Source: Galdieria sulphuraria (Eukaryota; Rhodophyta; Bangiophyceae; Galdieriales; Galdieriaceae). From it: a stretch of 17,462 bases of DNA. The first letter of the stretch is position 1. Each line of letters begins with the position of its first letter. The stretch is taken from contig NW_005178402.1 of NCBI RefSeq assembly GCF_000341285.1, forward strand, positions 1 to 17,462, given 5' to 3'. Both the position numbers and the translations under genes were made by a program. Of the stretch, positions 1-8,252 are shown piece by piece. Below the pieces are notes generated by a model, which saw nothing but the letters and a program-made list of their open reading frames with translations, was not told the DNA's origin and made no database searches.

Positions 1-56
1 TTTGCTGAATCTCAGCCCCCCTGTCTGATACTCGCTCCAGTAGTGTCACCCTCCAT

Positions 57-1778
57 ATGTTGCGGTTGAATCCCTTTAACCTCCGTGATATTAACGAATA
101 TATTGAGCTGGCAACTTATGATGGAAAGTCCTTGAAGGACTGGTTATTGCCCTCAGTTGATGTACGACATCGATTCGTAGAATTGTTGAAAAGGAAGACA
201 GGAGGTATTCCGTTGATTGTAAGGAATACTTTATTAGCCCTAGTAGAGAAAGTTGCAAACTTATCTCAACCTGTTATCAACAATGACAATATGGAACCCT
301 TATTAGATAGAATCTTTCACTTGGTACTACTAGAGTCGGTGACGATTATTATTCCGGAGATACCTGATTCCGCAACCCTTCTTCGATATCAATTTGTCCT
401 TTTGAATTATCTGCTCGGAACAGTTTTTCCAATTAACTTTATAGTTACTATATGTGGAACAAAAACTTATTTGATGGACTTGGTTGCAACTTTTGGGTTT
501 TATTCTGAAAGTTGTGGAACTGACGGGATTGATATGGGGACCGAATTCAAGATTGGTTGTTGTGAATTTATATTGAGAGCTCATAGCAACTATAACTTTT
601 TCCTTGAGGCTACTGAACTCTTTCCTTTATCTCCGTTTAGTTATATTCCCGACACTTCAACAGCAAAAGGAATCTTCTTTGAATTTGTATTTATGAAGAT
701 CTTTCGCTTTCGCTTATTAACTTTTCTTCATTCTAATTCCTCGGCTATTGTACATTCTGCTATTCCAGGAATTTTCCAGGGTTCTTTTATTGAACAGGAC
801 AATGTTTCTTATTCTATGGAATCAACAAAATCTTATGATATACCCATCTTGAGAAATGTCTCTCGTTCATTTTCTGTTCATTATAGAGATTATTTACAAC
901 GTTGTGGTATTTTTGTTCCAAAGGAGGGCAATTCGAGTGGTCCTGATGCATATGTTGTATTCCATAATGGACAAACACGTTACGTTGTTGGATTTTCATT
1001 CAAATTTTATCACAAAACTGAATTTTCGAAAACAAATATTGAGGAAGAAGCCAAAAAATTTTTTAAGGGAGTTGTTTCCGTTTTGAATGACGAATCTTTT
1101 TCATCTGTTCAACTTCGTTTTCAGTTTGTGGTGGTAGTATGTACTAGATATGATCAATCTGTAGGTTTCTCTACCGAAGAACAGAATATTGTTGAAGATG
1201 CAAGTGATTTGGTAACTCAACATTCTTCGGGATCAACTTTGAATGAAAGTAGTCGATCATGTCTGCAATTGGTAATTGTTTCTCAAAGGAACCTTGAAAT
1301 GTATTTGGGAAGAGATAATGTCGAAACATTGAGGAAAATTGGAGAAGCAAACCGAGAAGAGTTTTCTAAAAACTTTTCAGTATGGTGTGAAACTGTCTTT
1401 GAGTCGATGTCCAATGAATATGTTTCACCTTTGGAGCAATCAAATGTTACTTTAAGAGTAGCTCGAAATATAAGACCGAGAACAAATGAGGAGAATAGGA
1501 TGCAAATCGAAGAGCTTCAAACTGCTATGAAAGTGGAACGAAGTGTCGCAGCATCGAGTTCTTTGTCTTCGTCATTTGATTGGAATACTTTCCTAAGAGA
1601 ATATTGTGGTCTTTCTGAAGAAGATGTTGCTTATTGTCTTCCGAAAGTGGAAGATATTGATATGGACGAGCTTCCAGCGGTGACCAAAGAAATTTTAAGG
1701 GACTTGGGTATAGATAAACCTGCGTTGAGGTTGAAGATAAGATCTTCTATAAGGTCATATCTCGCTAACGAACGATGA
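57..1778 (+). CDS. 3' part of a STAND/archaeal-type ATPase with PD-(D/E)XK-like region and C-terminal SAM domain
   Basis: The frame gives 573 residues from ATG 57 and is open back to base 9. Three regions are visible. Residues 1-65 look like the end of an AAA/STAND ATPase domain: a hydrophobic LxPFxL strand, a helix, then KxTGGIPL at 47-53, as in the lid of archaeal-type ATPases. No Walker A or B motif is present, so the P-loop half should lie upstream of the window. Residues 205-360 look like a PD-(D/E)XK fold: GxxFE with E209 in the first helix, GPD with D297, then FSFK with K316; the usual E/Q of the last motif is S314. Residues 507-570 match a SAM domain (W509, FL, LxxLGI at 550-552, RLKIRSSI). 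An expansion of archaeal-type ATPases is known in Galdieria. ATPase plus nuclease architecture recalls Crinkler/RHS-type proteins. Function is inferred only; binding or cutting of nucleic acid is one option. The true 5' end is probably an upstream exon (acceptor-like CTGAATCTCAG ending at 15). Confidence 0.7.
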   Translation: MLRLNPFNLRDINEYIELATYDGKSLKDWLLPSVDVRHRFVELLKRKTGGIPLIVRNTLLALVEKVANLSQPVINNDNMEPLLDRIFHLVLLESVTIIIPEIPDSATLLRYQFVLLNYLLGTVFPINFIVTICGTKTYLMDLVATFGFYSESCGTDGIDMGTEFKIGCCEFILRAHSNYNFFLEATELFPLSPFSYIPDTSTAKGIFFEFVFMKIFRFRLLTFLHSNSSAIVHSAIPGIFQGSFIEQDNVSYSMESTKSYDIPILRNVSRSFSVHYRDYLQRCGIFVPKEGNSSGPDAYVVFHNGQTRYVVGFSFKFYHKTEFSKTNIEEEAKKFFKGVVSVLNDESFSSVQLRFQFVVVVCTRYDQSVGFSTEEQNIVEDASDLVTQHSSGSTLNESSRSCLQLVIVSQRNLEMYLGRDNVETLRKIGEANREEFSKNFSVWCETVFESMSNEYVSPLEQSNVTLRVARNIRPRTNEENRMQIEELQTAMKVERSVAASSSLSSSFDWNTFLREYCGLSEEDVAYCLPKVEDIDMDELPAVTKEILRDLGIDKPALRLKIRSSIRSYLANER

Positions 1779-2101
1779 ATGTATTTGAGAGTTTTGTCAT
1801 TTTTTCAATATGTTTCATTCGTTGTAGTTGCAACTCATAAATACAAAATTTTCTTTTATTCTATTATCGAACATTGAAGATATTAACCTGCTTTACTCGA
1901 TTTTGAACAAATGCTTTCACAGGAGATATGGAGTCTTTTCATGTTTAGTGAGTTTTATTCAAGAAAATATTCCACTAAAAGAAATATAAAAAGCTATTGG
2001 TATAATAACTGGTATAGATAGAATTTATCTTCATACCATAGTTATGCTGCGACAGGAGAAAGATAGCGTTGTAAGGAAGTTCTGTCAACTCTCCAGCGAC
2101 G
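1779..2101. other. 3' flank of the ATPase/SAM gene, no gene seen
   Basis: AT-rich sequence after the TGA at 1776-1778, presumably the 3' UTR followed by spacer. I see no long open frame, RNA gene or repeat in it. Confidence 0.5.
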
Positions 2102-2104
2102 TTA

Positions 2105-2353
2105 AAGCCTTTCAACAAAGTTGAGTTTGACCAACATTATCTTTGCAAGGTAAATTCCAATTCTATTGCAACTACCTTTGACTTGTTCTCAAACTGAGAA
2201 TCTTCCTTCGTTGGCCTTAACAAAGCCTCGGAAAACTGCTTGAAAGTGCAAACTGGTCATTTTCCCAACTTCAACGGGAGCAATTCTATCAACTTGCGCT
2301 GTAAAAACTGTAATATTTCCTTCAAAGTATAATCTTTGTTCGATTATCCAATC
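2105..2353 (-). pseudogene. Interrupted frame, faintly hotdog-thioesterase-like
   Basis: On the minus strand one frame runs for 83 codons with a single internal TGA (2189-2191). It is bounded by stops at 2354-2356 and 2102-2104. The amino-acid composition looks coding. The part reading VTxxVDRIxxPVEVG-like, followed by an FxAxVxxRG-like strand, resembles the central strands of hotdog-fold acyl-CoA thioesterases, but only over about 35 residues. I see no start or splice sites that would rescue it. It may be a relic of a lost gene or chance. Confidence 0.2.
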
Positions 2354-3582
2354 CTAGAATTGGAAAAGTTACAAAGGTCTTGGTTATACCTTACGTAAAG
2401 AACTTGAGAGTTTTGACTGTTATAACAGCAAAAGTGGAGATGCTTTTGCGTTTCGTAGCACGTATATTTCACGATTTACCGTTTCTTTTTACGTGCAAAG
2501 AGGACATGAAATATTCTCTTTCCAAAATTTCTAGAGTTATTCTTTCTTTCGCTAGTAGACGATATTTTCCAATCTATATTATCTTTGAGAGAGCTAAATA
2601 TTTACCTGAATGTGATGAATCAATAAGATAGACTCTGGTAGTAAAGGAAAAAGACCAATAGTTATATTTTATTTCCCTAAAGAAAAGTGACGTTTTTCTT
2701 TTTCCTGGTGCCATTTGGATATGTTCCTCGCCTGTTTACACAAAACGTCGAATTGTCTTTGTCAAGTCCAAAAAAAAATTTACCCGTGTACCAAACAGTT
2801 ACTAACCAAGCTTCCGTAGTCTAGTAGTTGTTGTACTTTGGGTTATGAAAGTATGAGTTGAATATTCTCACACCGTACTCCAGTTTTTTAGCCTTTTTCT
2901 TCAACTAAAGGCAAAAGATTATTAGTGTCAACATATTTCAATTTATCTTGTTCTTAACCAAACAACTCAAAAGGGGGTTCTGAAAGTTTGAAGCAATACT
3001 CAAAGTTGGATACGACTTGCAGCAACTGTATGTTGTCATTGTAGTCTAAGTATATTCTCAAGTTTGAAATTGACTGGTTTATTGTGAAGCATAGTCCCAC
3101 AGTGAAACATATTTGCACATTTTCATGAACAAAGAGTCATTATGTCAATGCAGATGAAAATCAAAGCTTGGCATTGGACTTGCCAATACTTTGATATCCT
3201 TTGACACAAGCCAAGTGCCAGTCTATTTCGTTTGTATTTTCTTGAAACTTTCCACATTCTAATAAATGTAGTAGCAAGAATTCTTTTCAGAAACTGCAAA
3301 TACTACGAATCGCTTGTATGGAAACAACTCTAGTTTGCAGTGTTCAAAGAACTATAAGATTATGGCTCTATCATATGCATATAATATCCTAAAGAGATAG
3401 GAGTTAACTCTAGTGAAACTGTTTGTGAGACCAAAACCGTGCAATCTATGTAGGATTACAAATGTTCACTATGAATGCAGAAAAGTAATCATGTCATAAT
3501 GATCATATGTTTACGATGTCCATCAAAAGCATCCACAAAGTAGCAGAATGAAATGCAATTTGGCGAATACTTGCAAAATTTT
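2354..3582. other. Gene-free stretch
   Basis: No convincing coding region. A plus-strand frame of 83 codons (2380-2631) starts from TTG, has no ATG near its start and resembles nothing I know. The one item of note is the tRNA-like stretch at 2812-2878, listed separately. Confidence 0.4.
2812..2878 (+). pseudogene. Decayed tRNA-like sequence (closest to tRNA-His)
   Basis: The segment has an A-box-like GTAGTCTAGTAGTTG, an anticodon-arm-like CTTTGGGTTATGAAAG and a B-box-like GAGTTGAATATTCTC in the right order and spacing for a tRNA. The layout recalls eukaryotic tRNA-His (GTACTxTGxGTT before the anticodon). The two acceptor strands do not pair properly and the anticodon position is altered, so it would not fold as a working tRNA. 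This was judged by eye only and could be coincidence. Confidence 0.22.
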
Positions 3583-4053
3583 TCAGTTGACTATACATAC
3601 TGTCTCATAACCACATTCTGGTAGGCTACACCTTCCCAAGTTACCTTGGAGAAATACCAACAAGTCGGCTTCAAAAGGGAAAAGCATGCTCATGTTTTCT
3701 ACTATCAAAAAGTTTTCTAACGTTGGGTAGTAAAAGCTTTGGAAATTATTCGATGCAACCACGTGGCTGCGTCTAACACGTTTGACAATGGCCCTTTCGC
3801 AAATAGTGGCAGACAATCAATATCATAATTACAATATGCTCATTAGCAGCTGGGCTGGTATCTTGTCTAAGTTGTGGCTATAAAGCTCACGAAGAAAGGC
3901 TAAGTGAAGAAATGCAGCATTCATTCCGCACCAAGAAAAGTGCCGGTTGTTCGTTGCCACATTCAGACCACCTATATCTAAAGTTTCTTGCTCTGAAAGA
4001 AATTCATTATTGTGAGTGAAACAACAGGAAGTCAGAATCTGGGCCTTTTGATT
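3583..4053 (-). pseudogene. Coding-like minus-strand stretches, unidentified
   Basis: Two adjacent minus-strand open stretches in different frames: 74 codons from 4053 to 3832 (stops at 4054-4056 and 3829-3831) and 77 codons from 3816 to 3583. The first has a protein-like mix of residues, including RHFSWCGMNAAFLHLAFLRE, but I recognise no family. No start codon and no clean GT-AG pair joins them in frame. They could be remnants of one gene broken by indels, or chance open frames in AT-rich DNA. Confidence 0.18.
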
Positions 4054-4056
4054 TTA

Positions 4057-4881
4057 GGAATAAACTCTTTTTCATAACGGTCTTTGTCATATATAACAAG
4101 TTAGTCGAAAAGGAAATAAACAAGTTTCTCTTTGTAAAGTCGTCTACATAACTACCATATTCTGTGGAAAGTTAACTATAGTTTGACTATGTGCTAAAGT
4201 TTATGTTTGGAGCCAACACCCGAAGTATCCCAATAATAACGAAGTTTCGCTTCTCCATTAATATACCTTCTATCTACTCACATATGGAGGCGTTAATTAA
4301 GATGAAACTGTTGTTCAACAAAATAAACTCACGACAGTATAAAGTCCAAAAATTTTCTCCACATATTTAAGGAGCAGGGAAAACTCTTCTTGGCGATAAC
4401 GCTATTTCCCAGTATACTAGAAAGAAATGAGGATTTTAATTTTGTTAGAAGACTACGCTTCCTCATTACAATTCCCTAGTTGTCGAGTCTGTCACTCTCA
4501 AAGACCAAGAAACAAGCATTTTATTTCAGGCTTTGTAACTACTTGATACTGATAGCTTGCTGTTACAGCGCTGCAGTGAAAACCTTGAAGGTTGATTTCG
4601 GGTACAGGTCGTTGTCACTGAAACAGTGCTAGAAGAAACAGTTCGAGACATGCTATGATTCCTCGGAAAAACTATCAGGAGCGTTAGTACTATTAAATAT
4701 TGCACTAACTACTGCAGAGAATTTCAATCCATTTCCTATGTTACGTAAGACAGGAATGCAGACGAAAAAAGAAGTTGGCAACTATGTTGTATTGTACGAG
4801 ACGTATACTGGTGTAACTAAAAACCACTTTTTTCACACCAACCTGGGCGTCTCGCGTCCATCACTATTGGCGAAACTTCTC
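4057..4881. other. Gene-free stretch
   Basis: Only short open frames. A plus-strand frame of about 60 codons ends at 4368 and is followed by GAGKTLLG at 4371-4394. That is P-loop-like but is embedded in an 18-codon frame with nothing ATPase-like around it. No RNA gene or repeat is seen. Confidence 0.4.
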
Positions 4882-4884
4882 TTA

Positions 4885-5917
4885 GTATTTCACAGCACTA
4901 TAAAATACCAAAAGTAAACGAATATATTCTTTGCCCTGGTTCGCCGTAATTTCGTGTATCTTATTGAGAAAAGATGAAGCGATTAAAGTTTGCCTCTCAC
5001 ACATCATTATAGCTTCTTCGTAGCAAGTTGAATTACTAGAACAAACAACAATAGTACCATTGCTGTTATAATATTTGTCGCAAGTTTATCTCTTAACTGA
5101 ATATTGGTTGTCCTTCGTTGAAAACCAAGTTTCTTTCTACGAGCTTCTTACTATATGGAAAAACACTTTTTCGAGGATCCAAGAGATACTTGTCAAGAAG
5201 AGAAGCTTCCAGAAAAAACTCTAGTCTGAAAAAGTAAAAGTGGCTTCTAAAAACATAAAGAACAAGGAACTCGTTTTCTAGTGGAGGGTAAGCTGGACAA
5301 AATATTCGTCGAGTTGGATGGAGCTGTTCTCTTTGCATTCTGTCCGCGCCGAATGTCTTCCGTTGCTCTGGAATCAGAAACGTTGATAGGGATGAATGTG
5401 TTTGTAGACTTCATCAGGCTTCATAAACAGTAGATCCATCTGATCGCACTCAAGGTTTTGTTGTTCCTATGCCGCAGAGAAAGAAGAGAAGCCCGCTGCG
5501 CAATGGGGAGACTGGGCTTTAAGTCTCGTCTTGACTCTCAAAATCAGCTTTACTTTGATGGTGAGTTCAAAAGACTTTCAATGCAATCAAGTTCAAGGGT
5601 TGCTCCTAACTGATAATAGAATTGGAAGTTTATCTCTAAAGTTTGTAAGTATCTTTGTAGATGAGTTTAAATGGAGAACAACTAATGGTCACATTTTCTG
5701 TTGTGGCCCGGTTTTTTACGTATAAACAGTTTATCACAGCATCTCTAAAAGACAGTTGAATCTAGTTTTCTCCCCAATTAAGATTCTCACAATATCAGTC
5801 GATCAGCAATTTATCAGATAAGATGTTCAACAAACGAACTAGTCTTGCTTCGTAAATAGACAAGAAAGAATTGTTCGAATTTGCTATTCCAAGTTTTCTT
5901 GTTTTAAGAAGTCTGCT
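4885..5917 (-). pseudogene. Decayed minus-strand gene(s), unidentified
   Basis: A run of protein-like minus-strand segments in changing frames. 5917-5639 is 93 codons with two stops. 5466-5377 is 30 codons (contains MKPDEVYKHIHPYQRF) and runs without gap, by a one-base frame change, into 5379-5093 (contains RRIFCPAYPPLENEFLVLYV). 5085-4885 is 67 codons (contains CYEEAIMMCERQTLIASSF). The density of open, protein-like segments on one strand suggests a former gene with frameshifts and stops. I cannot name the family. Splice-like sites exist (for example ..CGGCATAG before 5466), but I found no set that restores one frame. Overlapping plus-strand frames (5439-5725) are considered shadows. Confidence 0.3.
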
Positions 5918-6363
5918 TTACAGCTTTGTGGCTATCACAAAACTTAAATATGATCGATTGGGGGAATCCTATTTGTTGTTACTCCTCTAACTATTTTTTA
6001 AAACAAAGTGAGAAAACTGAAATTGACGCCAATGTCTTTATCTCAAGATATATAACGTATTTTAAGAATTTTCTTTCTGTTTTCCTATTCGCACCTAGTG
6101 CCTCCCATAAACGTTTCCTTCATAAGGACAAAACGGAAAATTTAACGGAAAACTCTTTGGAATGATGCATCGCAGCAAACACTATCTTCAAACACTTCCA
6201 AGAGGATGAAGAAACATTGCAGAAGTTTTCCATATATGATTTCCCATTCAGGAACACTGGAACAAGTTTGAATTCAGGAATACAGAAATGGGAGGTTTTG
6301 CTTTTGAATATAAATTTCCAAAGATTTGCAGTTCAATTATTGTGTTACACTAGTTTTTCTTGC
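5908..6363 (+). pseudogene. 152-codon frame with one stop, unidentified
   Basis: The frame is open from 5908 to the TAA at 6364-6366 except for a single TGA at 6163-6165. In DNA this AT-rich, a run of this length with one stop is unusual and suggests a recently inactivated reading frame. The translation is rich in F, K, N and S and shows no motif that I recognise. ATG candidates lie near the 5' end (ATG 5950). It could also be chance. Confidence 0.22.
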
Positions 6364-6525
6364 TAAACTAATATGACTAAGAAATAGCAAGTTGTAGTGA
6401 TTGGAATAGTATATGTCAGTTTGACCTTCATCAAATGAGCTCCATTTCTTCTCTTTTGTGCAGCGTCACTCCTAGGACATTCTCTACTTGTGTTCTTTAC
6501 CGTCTGCTTCTTCTTACTGTTATGA

Positions 6526-6723
6526 GAATATGGCCACAATTGTGACGGATGTGGTGAAGTTGTTTTAGCGGCCTCAAATCCTGGTCACGAACCGTTCTGT
6601 AGTGCAGTTCCAGTACCTTGCTCTTTCTCTGACTGTAAACGTCGCCCCTCTCTTGAAGAACTAGTATCGCAAGAATTGAATTGCTCGTTTTACTTGTGCT
6701 TTGCTTGCATGAAGGCTGTGTAG
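6526..6723 (+). pseudogene. Cys-rich remnant resembling the DNA polymerase alpha C-terminal zinc region
   Basis: A 65-codon frame with no ATG at its start, bounded by TGA 6523-6525 and TAG 6721-6723, encodes CDGCGEVV, then a C-x4-C pair (CSFSDC), then LCFACMKAV, giving C-x4-C-x20-C-x2-C. The catalytic subunit of DNA polymerase alpha ends in two such cysteine modules. The last module of the human protein has C-x4-C-x17-C-x2-C and contains ACMKAT, nearly identical to ACMKAV here. After the TAG the same frame continues with TKELRCQL, which fits the region following that module. No intact polymerase lies upstream. The identification rests on remembered family sequences and a short match. Confidence 0.35.
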
Positions 6724-7098
6724 AATACCAAGGAACTTCGATGTCAGCTTATATCTTGAAGCTTGTGGAACGAGAAAGGAAGAGGAACCATGTGCTCACA
6801 TCTGCCAACTTGATGCGTTTCTGGGTGGAACTATTGAGTGAGCACTATCAAGCTTTGTTTCTGGAATATTTTTCGCAAGTCCAGCCAAGCCGACTTTTGG
6901 CAGGACTTCTTTTTGAAAAGTTGGCACTCTGAGGAATACCACAGGAATCTTGTGAAGGCTTACTATCGAAATCACAATAGAAGAGTTTTGGATACGATTC
7001 GAAAGCCACAGGATATTTTTTGTGTTTCCTCCTTTTTGCATTTAAAGCTAAGTTTGATTTGTTAAAAGCATTTTGAGTCGCTAAAAAATCTTACCTTT

Positions 7099-7334
7099 GA
7101 GAGACAGTTAGCGAGAATGAAAATGCGAAACAGACCAAATGCTGTGCTATCCAGAAAAGAGAGATATGATCTTGGAATAATGCCCTGCTATGTGTTTGAT
7201 GGCAAACCCCCAGAACTAAATAGTGGAGAGTTGAATGGCTTGAGCACCCCAACAGACGAAGATATGAAGTCAAAGAGCGTTTTCAACAGCCAACTTCCTA
7301 TATGACTGAATTAAGGAAATATAGGTCGTTGTGA
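7099..7334 (+). pseudogene. FEN1: FEN1 (flap endonuclease 1) remnant with frameshift
   Basis: The frame through 7165-7233 encodes GIMPCYVFDGKPPELNSGEL, an almost exact match to the FEN1 signature GIKPxYVFDGKPPxLKSGEL, which contains the first conserved active-site Asp region of the XPG/FEN1 N-domain. A one-base frame change near 7240-7250 then gives RRRYEVKERFQQ (from 7254), matching the following FEN1 helix (RRxEAEKxLQQ), before a TGA at 7332-7334. Just upstream, about 7099-7140, ASENEN in another frame may be the TNExGE segment. The nuclease C-terminal half, PCNA motif and start are absent, so this is a dead fragment. In life FEN1 trims 5' flaps of Okazaki fragments. Confidence 0.75.
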
Positions 7335-7781
7335 TAAATGTGCCCCAGTGTTCTTTCACTAAGTTAGCTGACAGCGGATTCGCTGCATTAGAAAGTTTCG
7401 TGAGGAGCTTCTTTATGAGGTGAAACTTCCCTATACTACATAAATAGAAGCTAATTTTCGTATTCTAAAAATTTTGGGCAGTTTGTAATAGCATTCTTCT
7501 TTGTTCATTTCACTTCGATGAGTGTTTGACTGAATATATAAATTTTTAAAGATATTCGTAGACGTCAAGATTCGAAGCGACACTATTCGTTTACGACGAG
7601 AGTAGGCAACAGAAACCTAATAGAAGTAAAACCCCATAGCTTAATTTCATTTCGTTTTTCCTCGTCCAAAAAGTCTATTTTGTAGAGCTCTCCAGAATAT
7701 TGAACTGAACACATTCGGAGCTATAACATCTGATGTATATCAACTTAAGGAGTATCCTATCGGCAGCAAGTAACTACTGCG
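7335..7781. other. Gene-free stretch before the left repeat
   Basis: No coding, RNA or repeat signal was found between the FEN1 remnant and the left boundary of the 2.36-kb repeat at 7782. Confidence 0.5.
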
Positions 7782-8252
7782 GTTTAGTCAAATGAAAACT
7801 TTATTCTCCAGTCGTTGTGTTAGCAAGAATATCACACTTTTATAATGTATAATCTCAAGCCAGTAGCTCTCGACAGAACCCATATCAACAGAAGCTGTAG
7901 TAGCATCCTTGTCAAATGATGTACTGGATAGATTATCATTCACTTTGAAGTTGCTTAGTGATAAAAATCAGGAAAACGTGAAATAAGAATAATTGTTACA
8001 TGACGAAGTAATGAACACTTGTCTTGATAAATAGTGTTCGTTCGATCAGTAATGATGCGAAAAATCGAAATAAGATGGTAGATTGTTTTCTTTATTTTGT
8101 GTGCTGTTGGAATCAAAACAGAATAACAATCATCACTACTATGCGTTTATCTATAATGAAGTTTTCAATTATATGAAACTCTTTCTTGAGTTTTCTTCTT
8201 CAAAGTCTTAGTTATCTTATATTATAGAGAGTCGTTAAGCTATATAATATTG

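Noticed and set aside
330-584. 84-codon minus-strand frame inside the ATPase/SAM gene
   Set aside because: Shadow of the longer plus-strand gene; no motif.
2380-2631. 83-codon plus-strand frame
   Set aside because: No ATG at its start, no family resemblance, and a length expected by chance in several kilobases of non-coding DNA.
3165-3195. Short inverted repeat TTGGCA...TGCCAA
   Set aside because: Six-base stem with many similar ones expected by chance.
4371-4394. GAGKTLLG, a Walker A-like string
   Set aside because: It is in an 18-codon frame directly after a stop, with no Walker B or ATPase-like sequence nearby; a match this short occurs by chance.
5439-5725. 95-codon plus-strand frame
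   Set aside because: No recognisable motif, no ATG at its start, and antisense to the more protein-like minus-strand segments.
5639-5917. Resemblance of the minus-strand segment SIYEARLVRLL to the DNA polymerase delta small subunit
   Set aside because: Only about ten residues agree and the expected downstream motifs of that family were not found, so no name was given.
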